This document shows, in pieces, positions 51,677-60,216 of a DNA stretch of 64,000 bases. The notes under the pieces are model-generated. The model saw nothing but the letters and a program-made list of their open reading frames with translations, was not told the DNA's origin and did not search any database. Both the position numbers and the translations under genes were made by a program. Within the stretch, counting starts at the first letter, position 1, and each line of letters opens with the position of its first letter. This stretch comes from an uncultured Prevotellaceae bacterium (lineage in GTDB: Bacteria; Bacteroidota; Bacteroidia; Bacteroidales; Bacteroidaceae). The DNA is taken from contig CADCBZ010000004.1 of assembly GCA_902799765.1 (NCBI GenBank), positions 17,604 through 81,603 of the forward strand, read 5' to 3'.

Positions 51677-51940
51677 ATGGCACATAAGAAAGGTGTAGGT
51701 AGTTCTAAGAACGGTCGTGAGAGCGCAGCTCAGCGACTTGGCATTAAGATTTTCGGCGGTCAGCAGTGTGTAGCTGGTAACATCATCGTTCGCCAGCGTG
51801 GTACGAAGCACAATCCTGGTAACAACGTTGCCATTGGAAAGGATGATACACTCTACGCACTCGTAGATGGTACCGTAAACTTCCACAAGGGCAAGTACAA
51901 CAAGAGCGTTGTATCAGTGATTCCTAAAGCTGAGGCCTAA
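51677..51940 (+). CDS. rpmA: 50S ribosomal protein L27
   Basis: This 87-residue protein reaches into the peptidyl-transferase centre with its N-terminal tail. The sequence [20 protein letters not shown] and [13 protein letters not shown] is typical. No N-terminal cleavage extension (as found in some Firmicutes) is present. A terminator follows at 51982-52019. Confidence 0.97.
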   Translation: MAHKKGVGSSKNGRESAAQRLGIKIFGGQQCVAGNIIVRQRGTKHNPGNNVAIGKDDTLYALVDGTVNFHKGKYNKSVVSVIPKAEA

Positions 51941-51981
51941 GGTCAAATTAAAAAAACACTTATTCCAAACAAACAACAGAG

Positions 51982-52019
51982 TCCTTCTCTCCTATGGAGA
52001 GAGGGATTTCTGCTTTTTT
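51982..52019 (+). terminator. Intrinsic terminator of rplU-rpmA
   Basis: TCCTTCTCTCC (51982-51992) pairs with GGAGAGAGGGA (51996-52006, including G-T) around a TAT loop, followed by a T-run at 52014-52019. Confidence 0.8.
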
Positions 52020-52054
52020 ATGCCCAATTCTTTTGTAGTTTGAACGATATTTTG

Positions 52055-52062
52055 TACTTTTG
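52055..52062 (+). promoter_or_regulatory. -7 promoter element of serS
   Basis: TACTTTTG followed by CA matches TAnnTTTG, 42 nt before the ATG at 52105. Confidence 0.6.
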
Positions 52063-52104
52063 CACCTTAGAAATTGAATTCAAACAAATAAATACGTATT
52101 TAAC

Positions 52105-53424
52105 ATGTTAACACTCAAACTTATTAATGAGGAAACCGATCGCGTCATCCGAGGTTTGGAGAAGAAACATTTCCCCAATGCCAAGGAGGCCATCGACGAA
52201 GTATTGGCTGTAGATAAGAAGCGCCGCGAGGCTCAGCAGGAACTCGACAAGTGTCTGAATGAGCAGAAACAACTGTCGGGTCAGATCGGCCGACTGATGA
52301 AAGAAGGCAAGAAAGACGAGGCCGAACAGGTGAAGGCTCAGGTGGCTGACCTCAAGGAGAAGTCAAAGCTGATGGACGAGACAATGGCTAAAGCTCAGGA
52401 GGAGATGACTCAGTTACTTTGTCAGATTCCAAACATCCCTTATGACGAAGTGCCAGAGGGTAAGGCAGCTGAAGACAACCACGTGGTGAAGTCGAACCTG
52501 AAGGAATGCACAGAGAATGATACTGTAGGCAATTGGGATGTGAATCCTAAGCTGGGTATTGAGAATCCCCTGCCCCATTGGGAGCTCGCCAAGAAATACA
52601 ATCTCATCGACTTCGATCTGGGTGTGAAAATCACAGGTGCTGGTTTCCCTGTTTATATCGGCAAGGGAGCCCGTCTGCAGCGTGCCCTCATCAACTTCTT
52701 CCTCGACGAGGCCCGCAAGAGTGGCTACACGGAGATCATGCCTCCTACAGTCGTAAACGCAGCTTCTGGCTATGGTACAGGTCAGCTGCCTGACAAGGAA
52801 GGACAGATGTATCACTGTGAGGTGGATGACTTCTATCTGATTCCTACCGCCGAGGTGCCTGTGACGAATATCTATCGTGACGTGATTCTCGATGAGAAGG
52901 ATCTGCCTATCAAGAACTGCGCTTACACCGAGTGCTTCCGTCGTGAGGCAGGTTCATACGGTAAAGATGTACGTGGCCTGAACCGTCTGCACGAATTCTC
53001 TAAGATTGAGATCGTCCGCATCGATAAGCCCGAGCATTCTAAGGAGAGTCATAAGGAAATGCTGGAGCACGTAGAGGGACTGCTGAAGAAGCTGGAACTG
53101 CCCTATCGCATTCTGTTGCTTTGTGGTGGTGATCAGAGCTTCACAAGTTCTATCTGCTACGACTTCGAGGTTTATTCTGAGGCTCAAGGGCGTTGGCTGG
53201 AGGTTTCTTCTGTATCAAACTTCGACACCTATCAGGCTAACCGTCTGAAGTGCCGCTATCGTAATGCAGCTACCAAGAAAACTGAGCTTTGTCACACGCT
53301 GAATGGTTCGGCTCTGGCATTGCCCCGTATCGTGGCAGCGCTGCTGGAGAACAACCAGACCGAGAACGGCATTAAGATTCCTGCTGCCCTCGTACCCTAC
53401 ATGGGATGTGATATCATCGACTAA
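52105..53424 (+). CDS. serS: Seryl-tRNA synthetase
   Basis: This 439-residue class II synthetase charges tRNA-Ser. The N-terminal coiled-coil arm (about 30-105, with KKRREAQQELDKCLNEQKQL) contacts the tRNA. Motif 2 is in FRREAGSYGKDVRGLNRLHEF, and motif 3 is near HTLNGSALALPR. The length is normal. The reductase/glutamate-synthase gene begins 19 nt later. Confidence 0.95.
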   Translation: MLTLKLINEETDRVIRGLEKKHFPNAKEAIDEVLAVDKKRREAQQELDKCLNEQKQLSGQIGRLMKEGKKDEAEQVKAQVADLKEKSKLMDETMAKAQEEMTQLLCQIPNIPYDEVPEGKAAEDNHVVKSNLKECTENDTVGNWDVNPKLGIENPLPHWELAKKYNLIDFDLGVKITGAGFPVYIGKGARLQRALINFFLDEARKSGYTEIMPPTVVNAASGYGTGQLPDKEGQMYHCEVDDFYLIPTAEVPVTNIYRDVILDEKDLPIKNCAYTECFRREAGSYGKDVRGLNRLHEFSKIEIVRIDKPEHSKESHKEMLEHVEGLLKKLELPYRILLLCGGDQSFTSSICYDFEVYSEAQGRWLEVSSVSNFDTYQANRLKCRYRNAATKKTELCHTLNGSALALPRIVAALLENNQTENGIKIPAALVPYMGCDIID

Positions 53425-53443
53425 ACAACGCTAAACAAATATT

Positions 53444-53533
53444 ATGAACAAGATTGTAAGAAAAGAGCAGTTCTCTGAGAAGGTTTTCCTTTTTGAGATT
53501 GAGGCTCCGCTGATTGCCAAGAGCCGTAAGTGA
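53444..53533 (+). pseudogene. Severed N-terminal fragment of the reductase/glutamate-synthase fusion gene
   Basis: An ATG at 53444 gives 29 residues, MNKIVRKEQFSEKVFLFEIE and onward, ending at TGA (53531-53533) directly after AKSRK. This is the normal start of the fused protein. The following flavin-binding strand (typically GHFVIVR in the family) is missing, and the downstream frame resumes in another phase with ERMPLTIAGA. The frames fit a deletion of 3n+2 bases, about 40 nt by comparison with remembered homologues. It may be a true mutation or an assembly error. Confidence 0.7.
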
Positions 53534-53537
53534 GCGT

Positions 53538-55766
53538 ATGCCGCTGACCATCGCTGGCGCTGACATCGAGAAAGGTACGATCACACTGGTGGTCCAGATG
53601 GTGGGTCTTTCTTCTAAGAAACTCTGCGCACTGAATGCAGGTGATTATGTAACCGACGTGGTAGGTCCTCTGGGTAATCCCACGAAGATTGAGAATTATG
53701 GTACTGTCGTTTGTGCAGGTGGTGGTCTGGGTGTTGCCCCGATGCTGCCTATCATCCAGGCACTGAAGGCTGCCGGCAACCGCATCCTGAGTGTGATGGC
53801 TGGTCGTTCGAAGGATCTGATTATCCTTGAGGATAAGGTTCGTGAGAGCTCTGATGAGGTAATCATCATGACGGATGACGGAAGCTATGGCGAGAAAGGT
53901 GTGGTAACCGTTGGTATCGAGAAGTTCATCGAACAGGAGCATGTTGACAAGGTATTCGCCATCGGACCTCCAATCATGATGAAGTTCTCTAACCTCACTG
54001 CCCAGAAGCACAATATCCCCTGCGAAGTATCGCTGAATACGATTATGGTGGATGGTACAGGTATGTGTGGTGCCTGCCGACTCACCATTGGTGGCAAGAC
54101 AAAGTTCGTCTGCATCGATGGTCCTGAGTTTGATGGCGCCCTCGTCGACTGGGATGAGATGTTCAAGCGCATGGGTACCTTCAAGCGTGAGGAGCAGGAA
54201 GAGCTGGCTCACTATGAGGAGCATCTGGATTCCATCGACTCTGACATTTCCGTCAAGGCCTCAAAGGCTGCTGATGTGGTGATGGATGCCAATCCTACAA
54301 ATGATAGTATCGAGGTACTCACAGATCGCAACGCCCCATGGCGTAAGGAGCTGCAGCAGAGCATGAAGCCGAAGGAGCGCACGCAGATTGAGCGTGTCGT
54401 CATGCCTGAGCTCGACCCCGTATATCGTGCTACCACTCGTACTGAGGAAGTAAATATCGGTCTCACTAAGGAGATGGCGATGACAGAGGCCAAGCGTTGT
54501 CTCGACTGCGCCAAACCTTCTTGTGTCGAGGGTTGTCCTGTGAATATCAATATCCCTTCATTCATTAAGAATATCGAGCGCGGTCAGTTTCTGGCTGCTG
54601 CAAAGGTGCTGAAGAACACCTCTGCCCTCCCCGCTGTCTGCGGTCGTGTCTGTCCACAGGAGAAGCAGTGCGAGAGCAAGTGTATCCATCTGAAGATGAA
54701 TGAGCCCGCTGTGGCTATCGGTTATCTGGAGCGTTTCGCAGCCGACTTCGAACGTGAGAGTGGCAATATCTCTCTGCCTGAGATCGCACCTTCCAATGGC
54801 ATCAAGATTGCCGTCGTAGGTTCTGGTCCTGCTGGACTGAGCTTCGCTGGCGATATGGTGAAGAAGGGTTATGATGTTTATGTATTTGAAGCATTGCACG
54901 AGATCGGTGGTGTGCTGAAGTATGGTATCCCCGAGTTCCGTCTGCCTAATAAGATTGTGGATGTGGAGATCGAGAACCTCGCCAAGATGGGTGTTCATTT
55001 CCAGACTGACGTCATCGTGGGCAAGACCATCAGCGTTGAACAGCTGGAGGCTCAGGGCTTCAAGGGTATCTTCGTTGGCTCTGGCGCTGGTCTGCCTAAC
55101 TTCATGAATATCCCTGGTGAGAACAGCATCAATATCATGTCTTCTAACGAGTATCTGACCCGTGTGAACCTGATGGATGCCGCAAATCCTACTACTGATA
55201 CCCCGCTGAACCCAGCTAAGAGCGTACTCGTTGTGGGTGGTGGTAACACCGCTATGGACTCTTGTCGTACAGCCAAGCGCTTAGGTGCTGAGGTGACATT
55301 GGTCTATCGTCGTTCTGAGGTTGAGATGCCTGCACGTCTGGAGGAGGTGAAGCACGCCAAGGAGGAAGGTATTAACTTCCTGACGCTGCACAACCCCATC
55401 GAGTACATCGCCGATGAGACAGGTGCCGTGAAGCAGGCTGTGCTGCAGGTGATGGAGCTGGGTGAGCCCGATGCATCAGGTCGTCGTAGTCCTGTTCCCG
55501 TGGAAGGTAAGACCGTTACACTCGATGTCGATCAGGTGATTGTGGCTGTAGGTGTATCCCCCAACCCACTCGTACCGAAGTCTATCCCAGGACTCGAGCT
55601 TGGTCGCAAGAACACGATTGCCGTCAGTGAGGAGATGCAGTCTTCTCGCAGCGAGATTTTTGCTGGTGGTGACATCGTGCGTGGTGGTGCTACCGTGATC
55701 CTCGCTATGGGCGATGGTCGTCGTGCTGCCCTGAACATGGACAAGCATCTGCGTGGAGAGCAATAA
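53538..55766 (+). CDS. DHODB-type NAD-binding subunit fused to NADPH-dependent glutamate synthase (NfnAB-like), N-terminally damaged
   Basis: The remaining frame of about 742 residues begins MPLTIAGADIEKGTITLVVQ. It continues the ferredoxin-NADP reductase-like half, with the [2Fe-2S] cysteines in DGTGMCGACRLTIGG and VCIDG. The GltD half follows: two cysteine clusters CLDCAKPSCVEGCP and CGRVCPQEKQCESKC, FAD motif VGSGPAGLSFAGDM, and NAD motif VVGGGNTAMDSCRTAK. Such fusions are annotated as DHODB NAD-binding subunit/NADPH-glutamate synthase and may act as an electron-bifurcating transhydrogenase. Without the lost N-terminal flavin strand, activity of the first half is doubtful. Confidence 0.85.
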   Translation: MPLTIAGADIEKGTITLVVQMVGLSSKKLCALNAGDYVTDVVGPLGNPTKIENYGTVVCAGGGLGVAPMLPIIQALKAAGNRILSVMAGRSKDLIILEDKVRESSDEVIIMTDDGSYGEKGVVTVGIEKFIEQEHVDKVFAIGPPIMMKFSNLTAQKHNIPCEVSLNTIMVDGTGMCGACRLTIGGKTKFVCIDGPEFDGALVDWDEMFKRMGTFKREEQEELAHYEEHLDSIDSDISVKASKAADVVMDANPTNDSIEVLTDRNAPWRKELQQSMKPKERTQIERVVMPELDPVYRATTRTEEVNIGLTKEMAMTEAKRCLDCAKPSCVEGCPVNINIPSFIKNIERGQFLAAAKVLKNTSALPAVCGRVCPQEKQCESKCIHLKMNEPAVAIGYLERFAADFERESGNISLPEIAPSNGIKIAVVGSGPAGLSFAGDMVKKGYDVYVFEALHEIGGVLKYGIPEFRLPNKIVDVEIENLAKMGVHFQTDVIVGKTISVEQLEAQGFKGIFVGSGAGLPNFMNIPGENSINIMSSNEYLTRVNLMDAANPTTDTPLNPAKSVLVVGGGNTAMDSCRTAKRLGAEVTLVYRRSEVEMPARLEEVKHAKEEGINFLTLHNPIEYIADETGAVKQAVLQVMELGEPDASGRRSPVPVEGKTVTLDVDQVIVAVGVSPNPLVPKSIPGLELGRKNTIAVSEEMQSSRSEIFAGGDIVRGGATVILAMGDGRRAALNMDKHLRGEQ

Positions 55767-56505
55767 TCAATCGATAGAGTGCCGTCGCCTTGAACACCGT
55801 TTGAAAGAGCGGTTCGTCAAGGCGATGGCTGCTTATCATCTGATAGAAGATGATGACAAGATACTCGTGGGACTCTCTGGTGGCAAGGACTCGCTCCTGC
55901 TGACAGAACTGTTGGCCAAGCGTGCCCAGATCCAGCACCCACGTTTCACCGTCGAAGCGATCCACGTGCGGATGGAGAACATCCATTATGAGACAGACAC
56001 CAGTTATCTGCAACAGTTCTGCGACCATCTTGGCGTCAAGCTCCACGTGAGAACAACACGTTTCGAGGTCGATGGCACATCGCGCAAGCAGAAACAGCCT
56101 TGCTTCCTCTGTTCATGGAACCGTCGCAAGCAGCTTTTCAATCTCGCGCAGGAACTGGGTTGCAACAAGATCGCCTTAGGCCACCATCAGGATGATATCA
56201 TCCACACGGCGCTGATGAATCTCACCTTTCAGGCTCACTTCGCCACGATGCCCGTCAGACTGAAGATGCGCAAGATGCCGCTCACAATCATCCGTCCACT
56301 CTGTCTGATACCAGAGAGTGACATCAAGACCTACGCAGAGATGCAGGGCTACGAGAAACAACAGAAGCGCTGTCCATATGAGACAAACTCGCATCGTACG
56401 GATATGAAACAGGTCTATGAGCGCCTTGAGGAACTGAACCCCGAAGTGCGCTATAACATCTGGGGCGCGCTCGAGGCCGACAATAAACTGATAGAAGAAT
56501 CATAA
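55753..56505 (+). CDS. TtcA-like PP-loop tRNA-thiolation protein
   Basis: This 250-residue ATP-pyrophosphatase resembles TtcA, which makes 2-thiocytidine in tRNA. The PP-loop SGGKDS is at 42-47, and C117 and C120 in PCFLCSWNRRK fit the iron-sulfur-binding CxxC. ALGHHQDDIIHTALMNL follows. The start is GTG (55753), inside the end of the previous gene (14-bp overlap). A TilS-like or other thiolase function cannot be excluded. Confidence 0.85.
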   Translation: MESNNQSIECRRLEHRLKERFVKAMAAYHLIEDDDKILVGLSGGKDSLLLTELLAKRAQIQHPRFTVEAIHVRMENIHYETDTSYLQQFCDHLGVKLHVRTTRFEVDGTSRKQKQPCFLCSWNRRKQLFNLAQELGCNKIALGHHQDDIIHTALMNLTFQAHFATMPVRLKMRKMPLTIIRPLCLIPESDIKTYAEMQGYEKQQKRCPYETNSHRTDMKQVYERLEELNPEVRYNIWGALEADNKLIEES

Positions 56506-56506
56506 G

Positions 56507-57685
56507 ATGATGTATATAAAGAAGACTGTCATACTAACCATTGCCTTGTTGCTGTCACTCTCTATGAGTGCGCAGAAGCGGAAGAAACATGTGGTGAAGA
56601 AGCCTGTCGTAGAAGAGCCACAGGAGGATCCCCGCATCACCAGCATGCGTGAGATGACACAACAGATCATCATCATCGACAGTATCGTAGCCGACAAGGA
56701 TCAACTGCTCTCACAGCTGCGCCTCTCTGAAGAAACTGGCCGTATTGTCAGCAGCGTGGATTTCTTTGGAGAAGGCGACAGCACCACTGTATTCATTAAC
56801 GAGATGGGCAACAAGGCCTATCTCAGTCAGCCCGATGACAGTCTGCATCAACAGCTCTGCACCAGCGATCTGCTGGGCGGTGAATGGAGCAAGCCGCAAC
56901 TACTCAAGGGCATCAGCGAAGGTATCTCTGAAGCGGCCTATCCTTTTATGCTGGCAGATGGAACGACCTTCTATTTTGCAGGGAAAGGTGAAGAGAGCAT
57001 CGGAGGCTACGATATCTTCATGACCCGCTACGACGCACGTAGCAACAGCTTCCTGAAACCAGAGAACATCGGTATGCCTTTCAACTCTGAGGCCAACGAC
57101 TATCTGTTTGCTATCGACGAATACGCCCATATCGGCTACTTCGTCAGCGATCGTCGTCAGCCTGAGGGTAAGGCCTGCCTCTATATCTTTATTCCCAAGG
57201 AGAGTCGGAAGACCTACGATCCCATTGTCTATACTGAGGCAGAGATTCGCGGCTTTGCCGACATCAGCAGCATCGCCGACACCTGGGGCAACGGTGAGGA
57301 GCGCAATGCCGCCTTAGCCCGTTACTACGATATCAGCATCAACAGTCTGAAGGCCGCGAACACCAATTCGCAACCTGAAGACAACACGATAGCCAGTCAG
57401 GAACTCGTCATCAACGATGCCCTCACCTACTCCAGTACCAAGGACTTCCGTTCCCGTGAGGCAGCTGTGCTCTACAAACAACTCATCGAGGCCCGTCAAC
57501 ACCTCTGTTCATTGAATGGACAACTCGAGAAGTCGCGCAGCTATTATCCCAAAGCCACTAATGCCGAGAAACAGTCACTCAGACGTGATATCCTTCAGGC
57601 AGAGACACAAGTCATACAACTCAACAGCCAGATACAGACCCTTGAGAAAGAGACACGAAATGCAGAAATCAAAATCATCAAATAA
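56507..57685 (+). CDS. Exported PD40/TolB-like beta-propeller protein
   Basis: This 392-residue protein starts MMYIKKTVILTIALLLSLSM with a signal peptide ending at MSAQ. PD40-type propeller repeats follow (around 90-250: LADGTTFYFAGKGEESIGGYDIFM and FAIDEYAHIGYFVSDRR). A C-terminal coiled-coil spans about 310-390. It is probably periplasmic, and similar proteins accompany OmpA/Pal-like envelope factors. An alternative ATG is at 56510. It begins 1 nt after the TtcA-like gene. Confidence 0.75.
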   Translation: MMYIKKTVILTIALLLSLSMSAQKRKKHVVKKPVVEEPQEDPRITSMREMTQQIIIIDSIVADKDQLLSQLRLSEETGRIVSSVDFFGEGDSTTVFINEMGNKAYLSQPDDSLHQQLCTSDLLGGEWSKPQLLKGISEGISEAAYPFMLADGTTFYFAGKGEESIGGYDIFMTRYDARSNSFLKPENIGMPFNSEANDYLFAIDEYAHIGYFVSDRRQPEGKACLYIFIPKESRKTYDPIVYTEAEIRGFADISSIADTWGNGEERNAALARYYDISINSLKAANTNSQPEDNTIASQELVINDALTYSSTKDFRSREAAVLYKQLIEARQHLCSLNGQLEKSRSYYPKATNAEKQSLRRDILQAETQVIQLNSQIQTLEKETRNAEIKIIK

Positions 57686-57697
57686 AAACATAAGTCT

Positions 57698-58573
57698 ATG
57701 AGTAAGAAACATTTTCCTGAATCAGAACTGATTATCAATGCCGACGGTTCATGCTTTCACCTTCATCTGAAGCCCGAACAGCTGGCCGACAAGGTGATTC
57801 TTGTGGGCGATCCTGCCCGAGTAGATACCGTTGCAGCCCATTTCGACACGAAAGAGTGCGAGGTCAGCAGCCGTGAGTTTCACACCGTCACGGGTACCTA
57901 TAAGGGTAAGCGCATCACCTGTCAGAGTCATGGTATCGGCTGTGACAACATCGACATCGTAGTCAACGAACTCGACACACTGGCGAATATCGATTATAAC
58001 ACCCGTGAGGAAAAGGATGAGCACCGCACGCTGACGATGGTACGCATCGGCACCTGTGGCGGTCTGCAGCCCTTCACACCTACGGGCTGTTTCGTGGCTT
58101 CCGTCAAGAGCATCGGCTTCGACGGTCTGCTGAACTACTATGCAGGACGTAATGTGGTCTGCGATATCCCTATGGAGAAGGCTTTCACAGAACATATGCA
58201 GTGGGATCCCATCAAAGGCGCTCCCTATGTGTCGATTGCCGACGAAGAGCTCATCAACCAGATTGCTGGCGACGATATGGTTCGCGGCTACACCATCTCT
58301 TGCGGTGGTTTCTATGGTCCTCAGGGACGTATCCTCCGTGCTGACATTGCTGATCCCCAACAGAATCAGAAGATTGAAGCCTTCGAGTACGAGGGTATGA
58401 AGATCTGTAACTTCGAGATGGAGTCATCGGCCGTAGCAGGTCTCGCCTCCCTCCTAGGCCATCGCGCCATGACCTGTTGTATGGTGATTGCCAACCGCTA
58501 CACCACAGAGATGAACACCGAGTATAAGAACTCCATCGACACCCTCATTGAAAAAGTTTTAGATAGAATATGA
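57698..58573 (+). CDS. Nucleoside phosphorylase (uridine phosphorylase-like)
   Basis: This 291-residue PNP/UDP-family enzyme has LVGDPARVDTVAAHF near residue 33, RIGTCGGLQPFTPTGC near 116 and FEMESSAVAGLAS near 240, which is the uridine-phosphorylase type of active site. It would split pyrimidine nucleosides with phosphate in the cytosol. The DUF3784-like gene overlaps its stop by 4 bp. Purine nucleosides cannot be ruled out as substrates; deoD for purines lies at 62444. Confidence 0.87.
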   Translation: MSKKHFPESELIINADGSCFHLHLKPEQLADKVILVGDPARVDTVAAHFDTKECEVSSREFHTVTGTYKGKRITCQSHGIGCDNIDIVVNELDTLANIDYNTREEKDEHRTLTMVRIGTCGGLQPFTPTGCFVASVKSIGFDGLLNYYAGRNVVCDIPMEKAFTEHMQWDPIKGAPYVSIADEELINQIAGDDMVRGYTISCGGFYGPQGRILRADIADPQQNQKIEAFEYEGMKICNFEMESSAVAGLASLLGHRAMTCCMVIANRYTTEMNTEYKNSIDTLIEKVLDRI

Positions 58574-58869
58574 TTGTTAGTATCGTATTTGCCGTTATGT
58601 TTCTCGTCTTTGCCGTCATCTTTCTGATGGGTAAAGGCGACAAACTCATTGCAGGCTATAACACCGCCAGCGAAGAAGAAAAGAAGAAAGTCGATATCAA
58701 GCGCCTGCGCATCCTGATGGCGATCCTTTCTGTGATCACAGCAGGTTATGTAAGTATCCAGCCATACTTGGCTAGCGATCCCCAAAATCAGATGGGGGCA
58801 TTATTCGCTTTCATAGTAGTAACCTTTTTATTCATCATTCTCGCCAATACCTGGGCAAAGAAGAAATGA
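58570..58869 (+). CDS. Small membrane protein (DUF3784-like)
   Basis: This 99-residue protein has three predicted helices (about 2-20, 45-65 and 75-95) around the conserved GKGDKLIAGYNTASEEEKKK loop, matching what I remember of DUF3784. It overlaps both neighbours by 4 bp (nucleoside phosphorylase and mnmE), so expression is tightly coupled. No function is known. Confidence 0.78.
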   Translation: MIVSIVFAVMFLVFAVIFLMGKGDKLIAGYNTASEEEKKKVDIKRLRILMAILSVITAGYVSIQPYLASDPQNQMGALFAFIVVTFLFIILANTWAKKK

Positions 58870-60212
58870 CGATCTGCGCTTTGGCTACGGCTCCTGGCGG
58901 AGCACTCGGAATCATCAGAATCTCAGGTCCCCAAACGCTTGAGATTCTTTCCCGCGTCTTCTCCAAAGACCTCTCAAATGCGCAGCCGAATACCATCCAT
59001 TATGGTCACATCAAGGATGGCGAAGAGATTATCGACGAAGTCATGGTAAGCATCTTCCAAGCCCCTCACTCTTATACGGGCGAAGATAGTGCGGAGATCT
59101 CCTGTCATGGTTCACGCTATATTATTAATAAGGTGTTAGAGCTCCTGATCCAGCATGGTTGCCGGATGGCAGGACCGGGTGAGTTTACCCAGCGTGCCTA
59201 TCTCAACGGCAAGATGGATCTTTCACAGGCTGAAGCCGTAGCCGACCTGATAGCATCATCCAACAAAGCCACCCACGATATCGCATTGAATCAGCTCCGT
59301 GGACACTTCTCCTCGGAGCTCTCACGCCTGCGTGAACAACTGCTGAAACTCACCTCTTTATTAGAACTGGAACTCGACTTCTCCGACCACGAGGATCTTG
59401 AGTTTGCAGATAGAAGTGAGCTGCTGGAACTATCAAAAACTATTGACAATCACATTCTAAGACTCGCTACCAGTTTTGAGACAGGACAGGCCCTCAAGAA
59501 TGGTATACCCGTCGCCATTATCGGTAAGACAAACGTAGGAAAATCCACTCTCCTCAACCGTCTGTTGAAGGATGATCGCGCCATCGTATCCGACATACAT
59601 GGAACAACCCGCGACACCATTGAAGATACCATTGACATCAAGGGCATCACTTTCCGTTTTATCGATACGGCCGGCATCCGACAGACCTCCGACGAAATCG
59701 AGCAGATTGGTATCGAGCGCACCTATGCTGCCATCGACAAAGCCCGCATCGTACTCTGGCTTCTTGATGCAGAACCGAGCGAAAATGACATTCAAGATAT
59801 ACAAGAACGATGTCATGATAAGTCGCTGATTATCATACAGAACAAAATCGATAAGTCGGATTTATGGCAATTCTCTCACCTCTCTCCACTCTCCTCTCAC
59901 CTCTTAAAAATCTCTGCCAAATACGGTGAGAACATCGAGGCGTTAGAACAGGCGATCTACGAAGCTGCCGACATCCCCGCCCTTACCGAGAACGATATCA
60001 TCGTAACCAATGCCCGCCACTACGACGCTTTGGTCCGTGCCCACGACAGCATCGGACGCGTCATCGATGGCCTCCAGATGCAACTTAGCGGAGACCTCCT
60101 CTCTGAAGATCTCCGCCAAGCCATAAACACCATTTCCGAAATAACAGGAGGTCAGATAACCCCCAACGAAGTATTAGGAAATATCTTTAAACACTTTTGC
60201 GTGGGTAAGTGA
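58866..60212 (+). CDS. mnmE: tRNA uridine-5-carboxymethylaminomethyl modification GTPase
   Basis: This 448-residue GTPase works with MnmG to modify U34 of tRNA. It has the N-terminal formyl-THF-binding domain (ATAPGGALGIIRISG), the G domain with GKTNVGKST (220-228), DTAGIRQ and NKID, and the C-terminal FCVGK motif with its essential cysteine. A CT-rich stretch (59871-59905) encodes FSHLSPLSSHLL within the G domain after the NKID loop and before SAK. The start overlaps the DUF3784-like gene by 4 bp. It converges closely with the prolyl oligopeptidase gene. Confidence 0.94.
   Translation: MTICALATAPGGALGIIRISGPQTLEILSRVFSKDLSNAQPNTIHYGHIKDGEEIIDEVMVSIFQAPHSYTGEDSAEISCHGSRYIINKVLELLIQHGCRMAGPGEFTQRAYLNGKMDLSQAEAVADLIASSNKATHDIALNQLRGHFSSELSRLREQLLKLTSLLELELDFSDHEDLEFADRSELLELSKTIDNHILRLATSFETGQALKNGIPVAIIGKTNVGKSTLLNRLLKDDRAIVSDIHGTTRDTIEDTIDIKGITFRFIDTAGIRQTSDEIEQIGIERTYAAIDKARIVLWLLDAEPSENDIQDIQERCHDKSLIIIQNKIDKSDLWQFSHLSPLSSHLLKISAKYGENIEALEQAIYEAADIPALTENDIIVTNARHYDALVRAHDSIGRVIDGLQMQLSGDLLSEDLRQAINTISEITGGQITPNEVLGNIFKHFCVGK
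59871..59905. repeat. CT-rich repeat inside mnmE
   Basis: The stretch contains CTCTCCACTCTCCTCTC at 59882-59898, identical to the 17-mer in the helicase gene and read in the same frame (SPLSS). It lies in a loop between the NKID and SAK motifs of the G domain, where an insertion would be tolerated. Confidence 0.6.
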
Positions 60213-60216
60213 ATTA

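Noticed and set aside
53442-54224. 260-codon minus-strand frame at the damaged reductase gene
   Set aside because: It is antisense to a clearly recognisable iron-sulfur flavoprotein and has no promoter.
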